DNA of 12,742 nucleotides from Bog-756 sp036511155 (lineage in GTDB: Bacteria > Actinomycetota > Acidimicrobiia > Acidimicrobiales > RAAP-2): positions 1 to 12,742 of the forward strand of contig DATCCR010000274.1 of NCBI GenBank assembly GCA_036511155.1. Direction: 5' to 3'. Within the stretch, counting starts at the first letter, position 1, and the number at the start of each line of letters is the position of its first letter. The position numbers and the translations under genes were made by a program. The notes under the pieces were generated by a model, which was given only the letters and a program-made list of their open reading frames with translations, was not told the DNA's origin and searched no databases. Below, in pieces: positions 1 through 6,865 of the stretch.

Positions 1-34
1 GGGGTGAGTCCGCCCGGACCGTCGGACGCGTGTC

Positions 35-406
35 CTAGGCGGGCGTCGACGCCTCGCCGTACATGGCCCGTGCGTCTTTGACCAGGCGGTTGGCGAGCTG
101 TCGGGAGACCCCGAAGACCTGGCCGATCTCCGTGATCGACAGTCCGCCCTCGAGCAGGCCGAGCACGGTGGCCGACCGGATGGCCCGGCGGCTCTCCTCG
201 AACTCGGCGAGGAGACGAGTCATGCTCCGGCTGCGATCGGCCGAGCCCGTCTCCCGGCAGGACTCGATGAGCGAGACTCCGGAACGGAGACGCTCGACGT
301 CGTCGAGGTTCCACTGCGACTGCTCGAGGAGCCGCTCGGCGAGGCGCTCGCAGGCCACGCTGTAGCGCTGGACATCGGCGATGATCCGTTCGATGGCGCC
401 GCTCAT
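35..406 (-). CDS. small helix-turn-helix protein, function unknown
   Basis: This encodes 123 residues ending in a helix-turn-helix at about residues 89-111, with the segment GLSITEIGQVFGVSRQLANR resembling sigma region 4-type or MerR/Tn3 resolvase-type HTH units. The N-terminal 75 residues look all-helical and charged and may mediate dimerisation. I chose the ATG at 406 (MSGAIER) rather than an upstream in-frame ATG at 493. The extra 29 residues would be an Arg-rich stretch typical of non-coding GC-rich DNA, and AAAGAGG lies about 14 bases upstream of 406. It probably binds DNA, but no family, target or partner can be named. It is the last gene of the leftward series and is separated from the next one by 187 bases holding a hairpin, so it may be transcribed on its own. 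Confidence 0.72.
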   Translation of the reverse strand: MSGAIERIIADVQRYSVACERLAERLLEQSQWNLDDVERLRSGVSLIESCRETGSADRSRSMTRLLAEFEESRRAIRSATVLGLLEGGLSITEIGQVFGVSRQLANRLVKDARAMYGEASTPA

Positions 407-496
407 GAAACAGATGTTATGCCTCTTTGACCTGCGGTTTCTTCCCGATGTGCAACCGGTGTAGCGACGTGTCTGCGGACGTCGCCGGGACATGGA

Positions 497-532
497 GATG
501 CCCCGGCCTGCGGGAAAACAGGCCAGGGCATC
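497..532 (-). terminator. terminator-like hairpin after the epoxide hydrolase-like gene
   Basis: The arms at 497-510 and 519-532 pair over 14 positions with one mismatch (504/525), around an 8-base loop. It lies about 60 bases past the stop of the leftward gene ending at 594. No T-tract follows on the minus strand, so it is not a canonical intrinsic terminator, but such U-less hairpins are common in high-GC actinobacteria. It could instead stabilise a 3' end. Confidence 0.5.
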
Positions 533-593
533 CGAGGAGTTGTCTACACCCGATCCGTGCGACCGGCTAGTCGTCGCGGGACCACAGGGGTGG

Positions 594-974
594 TCAGCCG
601 GCGTCGGGCTCCGCCAATTCGCGCTCGAACCAGCCGTAGTCGAAGTAGTCGCGCCACAGGCAGATCTTGCCGTCGTCGTCGAGTTCGAACACCCCGGCGA
701 CCGGCAGGTCGATCCGCCGCTCGCCGACCTCGAAGCGGTCGGTGCGCTCGTTCATGACCGTGCGTCCGGCGCTGACCTGGCGGTGGATCTCGAAGGTGAC
801 GTCGCCGATGCCCGCCATGACGGTCAGAATGTCCTTCATCGCCTGGTGCCCGATGTTCTTGCCGATGGGGACGTTGTCGTACTCGATGTCCTCACTGGCG
901 AGCTCGCACGCTCCATCGAGGTCGTGGGCCAGGACCCTGCGGATGAACTCGTCGACTGTCTCCTCGGGTGTCAT
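594..974 (-). CDS. limonene-1,2-epoxide hydrolase-like protein (NTF2/SnoaL-like fold)
   Basis: This 126-residue protein carries the pattern of limonene-1,2-epoxide hydrolases, which hydrate an epoxide to a diol in a small cone-shaped fold. The residues Y32/N34 (IEYDNVP), R77/D79 (NERTDRFEV) and D109 (WRDYFD) keep the spacing of Tyr53/Asn55, Arg99/Asp101 and Asp132 in the Rhodococcus enzyme, so the water-activating Asp-Arg-Asp triad appears complete. The WRDYFD motif near the C terminus is especially typical. The start is uncertain: ATG 974 gives a length normal for the family, ATG 1001 would add nine residues, and neither has a clear ribosome binding site. The substrate cannot be inferred. 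It lies downstream of the SQR unit on the same strand across a 219-base gap, so membership of that operon is doubtful. Many relatives are only called SnoaL-like or nuclear transport factor 2 family. Confidence 0.85.
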   Translation of the reverse strand: MTPEETVDEFIRRVLAHDLDGACELASEDIEYDNVPIGKNIGHQAMKDILTVMAGIGDVTFEIHRQVSAGRTVMNERTDRFEVGERRIDLPVAGVFELDDDGKICLWRDYFDYGWFERELAEPDAG

Positions 975-1193
975 GGCCACGAGTTTGACACGGTGCGTCA
1001 TCCAACGCCGGAGACGTGGCGTACCGATGCGCGCCGCAAGGAGCGGGATGATGTCCCGATCGCTGGGGTCGGGAGCTTGTTCCTCATGCACCCGCTCCAC
1101 GACGGATGCGCCCACGTCCCACACGTCACATCGACACGGAGGTGCCCTCTCTGTCCGGCCGTCGAACTCGATGCCGACGGGCCCGACGTCCGA

Positions 1194-1340
1194 TCAGTGG
1201 TGCTCCTTCCGGATGATCTTCGCCATCTTCAGGTTGATGGCGATGAAGCGCCCGACCTGGACGACCAGACTCTGGCGGGCTCGCAGCGTCCTGGGTGTCG
1301 GGAGCGGAGCGCTCCCGATGCTGGCATCGGTGTTGTCCAT
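1194..1340 (-). CDS. 48-residue protein coupled to the SQR-like gene
   Basis: ATG 1340 lies 14 bases after the SQR stop codon (1355-1357), and the sequence TAGGAGACGAG places a ribosome binding site (AGGAG) directly over that stop. This points to translational coupling. The product has a flexible N-terminal third rich in Ser, Pro and Thr. A basic amphipathic segment follows at residues 19-45 (RARQSLVVQVGRFIAINLKM, then AKIIRK), and it ends in EHH. The helix could sit on the membrane surface or dock on the SQR, whose own C terminus is hydrophobic and probably membrane-associated. I do not recognise the family. A longer reading from 1577 in the same frame overlaps the SQR gene and is not believable. 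A weak GC hairpin lies beyond the stop at about 1156-1185. Existence is supported by position and ribosome binding site; function is unknown. Confidence 0.62.
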   Translation of the reverse strand: MDNTDASIGSAPLPTPRTLRARQSLVVQVGRFIAINLKMAKIIRKEHH

Positions 1341-1354
1341 CGTCGTCTCGTCTC

Positions 1355-2812
1355 CTACTCGGGGATCAGCCACCAGCCCGGACGGGCCTTGGCCTTGTAG
1401 AGGAACATGTAGTGGAGGACCAGCTTGATCCAGTGCCCGCTGAGCCCGATCTCCCCGAAGGTGTCCTTGAGGCTCCGACCGGTGCCCGGGTACTTCACGC
1501 GATCGGGAACGACCGGGTACATGGTCATCGACGCGGCACTGCCGTTCCTCAGACCGGAGCCGGCCGACGCCACGCATGCGGCACCCATGTCGGCCATCGA
1601 CGCCGACCGGATCGACGCAGCCGAGCCGTGGCTGATCATCTCGACGATGTTGGTGGCGGCCAGCTTGCCCATGATTCCGGATGGCATCCCGGTCCGGGGC
1701 GGCGAGGGGGCGATGACCGTTCCCGCGGGTGACGTCCGGGGCTCGGAGATCTGATGGGGCGGGGCGAAGGCGATACCGACGGCGAAGATGTTCGGGTACC
1801 CTGGGACCTGATAGGTGCTGGGCCAGTCCTCGGCCCGCCAGTCGGCGAACGGTTTGGGCGTGTAGTCGGCGTCCACCTTCATGAATCCGCTCGGTGCGAA
1901 CAGTTCGGTGGTGATGTCGGCGCCCTGGGCGTCGAAGGCATGGAGGTCCACACCTCGGAACGGCGGGAGCAGCATGGCGAAGTCGAACTTCAGCGAATCC
2001 TTCGAGCCGTCCACCTGCTCGTAGAAGACCTCGCCTTCCTCGACGCGCTCGACGTGGGCACCGGTGATGGCGCGGATGCCCCGCTCACGGAAGAGCGACT
2101 CGGTCCAGAGCTTCGACGTCGTCTGGAACCCCTGTTGGGTGAAGGTCAGTCCGCCGACCCCGAAGTCTCCGAGGTCGAACTCGTTGGTCAGGTACACGAT
2201 GTCGGCGAGGTCTCGTACCCCGGCTTGGCGCACCTCGTGCTCCACGTTGAACGCGTACTCGAATGCCGCCCCCTCACAGGTGCAGGTGCCATGACCCATT
2301 CCCACGACGATCACCTGGTGCTGGCCCTGCTTCATCCTGTCGATCGTGTCGCCGAGTGCCGCTGCAGCGTCGACCGCGTGGCCCGAGGTGCAGACCGACC
2401 TCGTGAAGCCATCGGGACCCAGGCCCGGCGTGGCGGCGAAGTTCAACCTCGGTCCGGTCGCATTGATCAAGTAGTCGTAGTCGATCCTCCCGAGTTCGCC
2501 GGCGCGGGCCGGGTCGGTAGAGGTGACCTCGACATAGGGGTTGGACCCAGGGCCGTCCCCCTCCGGGTGGATGGCGGTCGCCAGCGCCTGGTGGTACTCG
2601 ATTCCCTTGCGCCGGTAGACGGGACCGAGGGCGAAGGTCACCTGCTCGGTCTGCATCCGGCCGACGCCCACCCAGATGTTCGACGGGATCCAATTCCAGT
2701 TGGCATTCGGCGTCACCACCAGGACCTCGTCGGACCGGGCGAGCATCCGCTTGAGGTGGAGGGCAGCAGTATGGCCGGCGATCCCGCCTCCCAGGACGAC
2801 TACTCGTGCCAT
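1355..2812 (-). CDS. sqr: sulfide:quinone oxidoreductase-like flavoprotein
   Basis: This 485-residue protein belongs to the FAD-dependent disulfide reductase-like family that contains sulfide:quinone oxidoreductases. These membrane-bound enzymes oxidise sulfide to persulfide or polysulfide and pass electrons to quinone. The N terminus has the FAD-binding GxGxxG (G8, G10, G13), and a second flavin motif, NATGPRLNF, lies at 118-126. Cysteines C141, C177/C179 (GTCTCEGAAFEY) and C413 (MGAACVAS) fall where SQRs carry the three redox-active cysteines. The C-terminal segment 445-485 (GEIGLSGHWIKLVLHYMFLY) resembles the amphipathic membrane anchor of SQRs. The start ATG 2812 is preceded by GGAG eight bases upstream. 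It has its own promoter, overlapped by a CstR-type operator, and is followed at once by a coupled 48-residue gene. Other flavoprotein roles, for example flavocytochrome c-like, are possible, but the cysteines and the regulon favour SQR. Confidence 0.87.
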   Translation of the reverse strand: MARVVVLGGGIAGHTAALHLKRMLARSDEVLVVTPNANWNWIPSNIWVGVGRMQTEQVTFALGPVYRRKGIEYHQALATAIHPEGDGPGSNPYVEVTSTDPARAGELGRIDYDYLINATGPRLNFAATPGLGPDGFTRSVCTSGHAVDAAAALGDTIDRMKQGQHQVIVVGMGHGTCTCEGAAFEYAFNVEHEVRQAGVRDLADIVYLTNEFDLGDFGVGGLTFTQQGFQTTSKLWTESLFRERGIRAITGAHVERVEEGEVFYEQVDGSKDSLKFDFAMLLPPFRGVDLHAFDAQGADITTELFAPSGFMKVDADYTPKPFADWRAEDWPSTYQVPGYPNIFAVGIAFAPPHQISEPRTSPAGTVIAPSPPRTGMPSGIMGKLAATNIVEMISHGSAASIRSASMADMGAACVASAGSGLRNGSAASMTMYPVVPDRVKYPGTGRSLKDTFGEIGLSGHWIKLVLHYMFLYKAKARPGWWLIPE

Positions 2813-2841
2813 GGCATGTCTCCGTTCTTCCGTCTGCCACC

Positions 2842-2870
2842 ATCGTACTTGATACCCCCAGGGGTATCAA
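2842..2870 (-). promoter_or_regulatory. promoter of the SQR-like gene
   Basis: On the minus strand a -35 hexamer TTGATA (2865-2870) and a -10 hexamer TACGAT (2842-2847) are separated by exactly 17 bases, which fits a housekeeping sigma factor. The -10 lies about 30 bases upstream of the start codon at 2812. The left half of the palindromic operator supplies the -35, and the rest of the operator fills the spacer, so a bound repressor would block polymerase directly. Confidence 0.7.
2849..2870. promoter_or_regulatory. CstR/CsoR-type operator upstream of the SQR-like gene
   Basis: This is a perfect 22-base palindrome with 10-base arms TTGATACCCC and GGGGTATCAA around a 2-base centre. G/C-tract palindromes flanked by A/T are known operators of the CsoR family, including CstR of Staphylococcus. 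A second copy with 18 perfectly symmetric core bases lies at 6874-6895, upstream of the MMPL gene. A CstR-like repressor is encoded between the two. Confidence 0.82.
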
Positions 2871-2901
2871 GCCCCGGACGGGATCAGCCAGGTAGGCGCC
2901 C

Positions 2902-3546
2902 TCACCCGTCCGTGGGCGCCCTGAAGCACTGCTCGAGGAATTCAGTGAGGCGTGACGTGTCGCGGAGGATGGCCACGTCGTGCTCGGGTCCCTTGGTGAT
3001 CTCCAACGAGGGACAGAAGACGTCCCTGTCCCCACAGAAGAAGTGGGGGGATCCGAGCACGCCGCGTCGCTGACCGTCGCGCCACCCGGACAGGACGGCG
3101 GCGTGATCGGCGGCGTCCGGCATCTCGATGCCGAGTTCCTCGGCGATGCTCCGGAGCACGACGGGGTCCGAAATGTCCCGACCTTCCTCGAAGAGTGCGT
3201 TCCGGAGGATGAAGCTCGCCCGCTCGCCGGTTCGGAGATCCGTCCGATAGGCACGCTCGACGAGCGCGAGGGCCGCGAGGGTGGAGCGGGGGAAGTGGTC
3301 CAGATCGAGGTTCTGGAACAGCATCGGAGCAACCTGCTCCCGTAGGTCGTCCACGTGGGCCTTGGTGGCGGCCGGGTCGAGCGGCGCGCCGTTCACCAGC
3401 TCCAACGGCCATGGCCGGACCCGGATCATGAGATCCGTCCGGCCCGTGATGAACCGTTGTTCATCGAATGCCCGCAGTCCCACATGGGTGAACGGGCACC
3501 AGATGTCCGCGAACACATCGATCGCCGAATCCGCGGTATCACTCAT
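2902..3546 (-). CDS. DsbA/FrnE-like thioredoxin-fold protein with a single active-site cysteine
   Basis: This encodes 214 residues of the DsbA family branch that includes FrnE and 2-hydroxychromene-2-carboxylate isomerase. The N terminus reads VFADIWCPFTH, so the usual CxxC or CPWC site is CPFT with only C17 left. A helical insertion occupies about residues 55-155, followed by the cis-proline loop GSP at 165-167 (VLGSPHFF). Further cysteines are C171, C178 and C207. There is no signal peptide, so it should act in the cytoplasm. ATG 3546 is chosen over an upstream ATG at 3570 because GGGAGG sits five bases before it. It follows the cstR-like gene by 95 bases. In this setting a thiol-persulfide or glutathione-type transferase role is plausible, but this is inference; a dithiol oxidoreductase role is unlikely with one active-site Cys. 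Confidence 0.85.
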   Translation of the reverse strand: MSDTADSAIDVFADIWCPFTHVGLRAFDEQRFITGRTDLMIRVRPWPLELVNGAPLDPAATKAHVDDLREQVAPMLFQNLDLDHFPRSTLAALALVERAYRTDLRTGERASFILRNALFEEGRDISDPVVLRSIAEELGIEMPDAADHAAVLSGWRDGQRRGVLGSPHFFCGDRDVFCPSLEITKGPEHDVAILRDTSRLTEFLEQCFRAPTDG

Positions 3547-3641
3547 GCGGCCTCCCGGTGGTGTCCCCATGGCCTCGGGTCACCGATGGATCCCATGGTC
3601 GTCGCTCCTTCGCTGTCGTCCGGTCTGTCGTGCGTCACTGT

Positions 3642-3911
3642 TCATGCCAGCTTGGTGAACAGGCGTTGGACCTCGTCGAGAGGGTATCCGGACTCGGCCG
3701 CCTCCTCCGGGTGCTCGATGCAGTAGGCCAGCCCGGCGGCGATCAGCCGGAATCCGACCTGCTCTAGGGCCTTGGTCGCCGCGCTGAGTTGGGTGACGAT
3801 GTCCCGACACTCCCGGGCCTCGGCCAGCATCGTCTCGACCGCGTGGACCTGGCCGCCGGCTCGGCGCAGGCGCTTCCGGAGGTCGTCGACTACTTCGTCG
3901 GGAAGTTCCAT
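3642..3911 (-). CDS. cstR: CsoR-family repressor of CstR (persulfide-sensing) type
   Basis: This 89-residue all-helical repressor matches the CsoR/RcnR/FrmR/CstR family, which forms tetramers that bind palindromic DNA. The family pattern RRAGGQVHAVETML is at residues 16-29, and C35 (ECRDIVTQLSA) and C64 (AYCIEH) are 29 positions apart. Copper-sensing CsoR has Cys-His-Cys. Here the position four before C64, which should be His, is Gly60, so the copper site is broken. The Cys pair at this spacing is that of CstR, which forms di- and trisulfide links on exposure to persulfides and then leaves its operator. The start ATG 3911 has a strong AAGGAGG site just upstream. Its likely targets are the two palindromes at 2849-2870 and 6874-6895. 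The gene lies between the DUF2892 and DsbA-like genes on the same strand, so it would repress its own operon. Confidence 0.9.
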   Translation of the reverse strand: MELPDEVVDDLRKRLRRAGGQVHAVETMLAEARECRDIVTQLSAATKALEQVGFRLIAAGLAYCIEHPEEAAESGYPLDEVQRLFTKLA

Positions 3912-4074
3912 GGGTCCTCCTTCGTGGATGCCCCGACCGATGACGTCCGAGCCGGGGTCGGCCCGGACCGCGGGCCGCTCGCCGGGCGGGACGCGGCGGA
4001 TCCATCTGAGCCGGTGCCCGCCGGTGGGTGTTCGCCGATCGGGGCGGGTGGCGACAGGTGTGGCGTCGGAACGG

Positions 4075-4335
4075 TCACCAGCGGCACTGGGAGGACACTC
4101 CCATCCGCTTCAGGACGATCGACGCCGGGCACGCCCGGGTCGTGACGTAGAGCCACTGGTTGACGCCGACGAAGGCCGTCAGCAGCAGGAACCACGGGCT
4201 GACGACTGCGGCCAGCAGGGCACTGGCCAGCGTCATGGTTCCCGCCAGGGCGAACAGCACCCGTTCGAGTGGCCAACTCGTCGGTCGGCCGGGACGTGCG
4301 GACGTGGTCGCGGTGGTTCGGACGTTGGATGTCAT
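4075..4335 (-). CDS. DUF2892 / YgaP-type small membrane protein
   Basis: This 86-residue protein has a polar N terminus of about 20 residues, then two hydrophobic segments at roughly 25-45 and 47-65. The conserved tail RACPASIVLKRMG follows at 68-79. This matches DUF2892, the membrane domain found fused to rhodanese in Escherichia coli YgaP or as a separate protein beside sulfur-handling genes. The Cys-Pro in the tail (C69-P70) is typical, and C84 is extra. GGAGGAG lies five bases before ATG 4335, fixing the start. No rhodanese is encoded next to it here. It sits between the MMPL gene (193 bases upstream) and the cstR-like gene (163 bases downstream), on the same strand, presumably in one transcript. 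Its role is unknown; a membrane partner for sulfur transfer or for the exporter is a guess. Confidence 0.87.
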   Translation of the reverse strand: MTSNVRTTATTSARPGRPTSWPLERVLFALAGTMTLASALLAAVVSPWFLLLTAFVGVNQWLYVTTRACPASIVLKRMGVSSQCRW

Positions 4336-4350
4336 GGCTGCTCCTCCAGG

Positions 4351-4395
4351 GGTGCTGGTTTCGGTGGTGCTGGTTTCGGTAGTGCTGGTTTCGGT
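4351..4395. repeat. three tandem copies of a 15-base unit
   Basis: The unit GGTGCTGGTTTCGGT occurs at 4351-4365 and 4366-4380 exactly, and at 4381-4395 with one change (A for the first G). It lies in the 193-base gap between the MMPL and DUF2892 genes, ending 15 bases from the latter's start codon. Because the unit is a multiple of three it reads openly as a Pro-Lys-Pro-Ala-type repeat on the minus strand, but no gene there is credible. Confidence 0.9.
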
Positions 4396-4528
4396 GGTGA
4401 TGCGTCGCCGGCGATCCGTCGGCCGCAGTTCCGGCCGGTGACCGGAAGGCCGGGATGACGCGGGTGCGGTCGGGACCGACGAGTGCCCGGCGGTACGACG
4501 CGCCCGGTTGGGTTGATCGTCGGAGCCC

Positions 4529-6784
4529 TCAATGGGAGAACCTCACCTTCGGCAGGATCCGCCCGAGCCACTTCGGCTGGTGCCAGCTGGCATGGCCCCC
4601 GAGCCGCAGGACGACCGGGAGGAGCACCAGGCGGACGACCAAGGCGTCGAGGGCCACGGCGATCGCCAGGATCACCCCCATCTCCTTCGGGGCCAGGGGC
4701 CCGGACAGAGCGAAGGTGAGGAACACGGCGATCATGACCGCGGCGGCGGACAGGACCACCCGGCCGGAGGTGCGCATCGACCCGACCATGGCGTGCTCGG
4801 GGTCGGGATGGGTCTCGTAGCGCTCTTTTGCGGCCGAGAGCATGAACAGCGTGTAGTCCATGGCCACGCCGAAGACCATGGCCCCGAAGAACAGCGGCGC
4901 CCAGGCGTCGATGAAGCCCTGTGGCTGGAACCCGAGGAATCCGTGGAGGAAGCCGTTCTGGAAGATGAGACGCCCGATGCCGAAGGCCCCGGCCACCGAC
5001 AGCGCGGTGATGGCCACACCCAGGGCGGCGATCAGGGGCGCTCCGAGGGCGATCAACAGGAGGAGGAACCCGAGGATCCCGAGGATCCCCAGCACCAGCG
5101 GAGTATGGGAGGACAGCGACTGCTGGAGGTCGTGATTCTCGGCGGCCGCCCCGCCGATCAGGGTGCCGGCCGGCAGGACCGCCCGCAGATGGTCGATCGT
5201 CGCACCGGTGGTGGTGGTCGACGGACCGGTGGTCGGGACCACCTGGTCGAGGACCCATCCGGCGTTGGTCGGTCCGGGCACGGCGCCGGCCACTCCGGCG
5301 GTATGGGAGAGGGTGGCCAGCGCCTCGGCCTGCCTGGCCTGGGGCACCAGGACCTGGAGTGTGCCCGGTGCACCGGCCCCGAAGGCGCCGGTGACCTGGT
5401 TGTAGCCGACGCGTGCGTTGGCGCTGGCCGGGACGATGGTGATGGAGGGCATGTTCGTCCGCATCCCGATGACCGGCGCAGCGGCCAGGAGCAGGAAGAT
5501 CAGCGCAGCGGCGCCGGCCGGCACCGGATGGCGCCACAGGAACCGGCCCCAGCGATGGAGCCCGCGGTCGAGCGGTCCTTCGCCCACAACGGCTCCGCCG
5601 CGGCGTAGGCGGACCTTCCCCTTGTTGATGTTCGTGCCGAGCTTGCCGAGCACAGCCGGCAGCAGGGTCAGCGTGGCAGCCAGGACGGCGATCACCGACA
5701 ACATGATCCCGAAGGCCATGGACCGGAAGGCCGGACTCGGGACGATGAGGATGGCGGCCAGCGAGGCCAGCACGGTCAGGGCGCTGAACGCCACGGCCTT
5801 GCCGGCGGTGTCCACCGTCTCGGCCACGGCGGCCACGATCGCCTCGCGGTCGCCCGGTTTCGCCCCCCGCCGCTCCAGGGCGGCACGGAAGCGCATGACC
5901 AGGAACAACGCGTAGTCGATCCCGAGGGCCAGGGCGAACATCAAGGCGAAGTTCAGGGCCCAGATCGAGACGGGCGTGAACTTGGTGGTGATCACCAGAG
6001 CGCCCGCGGCCACCAGCAGGCCCGCCATGGTGAGGAGCAGGGGCAGACCGGCGGCCACCAGGCTGCCGAAGGCGATGACCAGGATGACGATCGTCACCGG
6101 CCACGAGAGCAGCTCCGACTTCAGCATCGCCGAACGGTTGGCCGTGTTGAAGTCGGCCCACAGCGCGCTGTCCCCGGTGAGGGTGACGGAGACCTGAGGG
6201 GTCGAGAGTGCCGCCAGCTGCGGGGCGACGGCGTCGGCGGCCTTGACCATCTTGTTGGCGTCGGCTGCCGACCCCGCGGTGAGGACGGCGGTGCGTCCGT
6301 CACGCGAGAGCGACACCCCGGCCTGCGGGGGGACCACCGTCGACACCCGGGGATCGCTGGCGAGGACGTGCGATGCCCGGGCCACGACCGCCTGGGCCCG
6401 CGGATCGGCGGCGATCGGCCCGGAACGGTCGACGATCACGACCTGGAGGGCGGTGGCGCCGAGGCCGGCGAAGTGCTTCTCGATGATGGCCCGGGCCTGA
6501 ACCGATTGGCTGCTCGAGGCCTGCCACCCGGCTCCGGCGAGTGCACCCTCGACCCGGACGGCGAAGAACCCGAAGACGACGAGGATCAGGAGCCAGGCGA
6601 TGAGGATCCGGCGGAAGTGCGTGGCGGTCCAGGCACCGAGGCGGGCGAAGGGGCTCGGGTGGCCCTCGGGCGCGCCGTCAGCGTGCCGACCGGCGTTCGT
6701 GGTGGTGTGGGGAGCCGAACCGGGGGAGGGGACCCTGCCCCCTCCTTCGGACGAGTCGAGATCAGTGCCGGGAGTAACGGTCAT
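4529..6784 (-). CDS. MMPL-family (RND superfamily) membrane transporter
   Basis: This 751-residue protein has the architecture of actinobacterial MMPL transporters, which use the proton gradient to export lipids or other hydrophobic molecules. A disordered N terminus of about 45 residues precedes TM1 (59-76). A periplasmic domain follows (about 85-225), then a TM bundle (226-380), a cytoplasmic linker, TM7 (420-440), a second periplasmic domain (445-560) and a final TM bundle (561-725). The two proton-relay Asp-Tyr pairs are present: D290-Y291 (LGIDYALFLVMRFR) and D643-Y644 (VAMDYTLFMLSAAKE). The ATG at 6784 is preferred over ATG 7180 because AAAGGA lies eight bases before it and the promoter/operator at 6866-6895 lies downstream of 7180. 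The promoter overlaps a CstR-type operator, an unusual setting for this family. The cargo cannot be read from sequence; a sulfur-containing compound is an inference from the regulon. Confidence 0.93.
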   Translation of the reverse strand: MTVTPGTDLDSSEGGGRVPSPGSAPHTTTNAGRHADGAPEGHPSPFARLGAWTATHFRRILIAWLLILVVFGFFAVRVEGALAGAGWQASSSQSVQARAIIEKHFAGLGATALQVVIVDRSGPIAADPRAQAVVARASHVLASDPRVSTVVPPQAGVSLSRDGRTAVLTAGSAADANKMVKAADAVAPQLAALSTPQVSVTLTGDSALWADFNTANRSAMLKSELLSWPVTIVILVIAFGSLVAAGLPLLLTMAGLLVAAGALVITTKFTPVSIWALNFALMFALALGIDYALFLVMRFRAALERRGAKPGDREAIVAAVAETVDTAGKAVAFSALTVLASLAAILIVPSPAFRSMAFGIMLSVIAVLAATLTLLPAVLGKLGTNINKGKVRLRRGGAVVGEGPLDRGLHRWGRFLWRHPVPAGAAALIFLLLAAAPVIGMRTNMPSITIVPASANARVGYNQVTGAFGAGAPGTLQVLVPQARQAEALATLSHTAGVAGAVPGPTNAGWVLDQVVPTTGPSTTTTGATIDHLRAVLPAGTLIGGAAAENHDLQQSLSSHTPLVLGILGILGFLLLLIALGAPLIAALGVAITALSVAGAFGIGRLIFQNGFLHGFLGFQPQGFIDAWAPLFFGAMVFGVAMDYTLFMLSAAKERYETHPDPEHAMVGSMRTSGRVVLSAAAVMIAVFLTFALSGPLAPKEMGVILAIAVALDALVVRLVLLPVVLRLGGHASWHQPKWLGRILPKVRFSH

Positions 6785-6865
6785 GGCAGCAGTCCTTTGG
6801 TCGAGTCGACGGTTGGCTCCATCGGGCGTTCCCCTGTGCGCAGGTACTGGGGTGGGTATGGATAC

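Noticed and set aside
967..1001. TTGACA on the plus strand near 984-989 as a promoter
   Set aside because: There is no matching -10 at the right distance and no plus-strand gene downstream; it lies at the start of the leftward epoxide hydrolase-like gene.
1754..3073. Long plus-strand open frame of 439 codons opposite the SQR-like gene
   Set aside because: It has no recognisable domain and is the antisense shadow of the SQR gene, caused by high GC at third codon positions.
4332..6161. Long minus-strand frame of 609 codons overlapping the MMPL gene
   Set aside because: Its composition is the Arg/Pro/Gly/Ala mix of an out-of-frame GC-rich reading, and it lies inside a clear MMPL gene in another frame.
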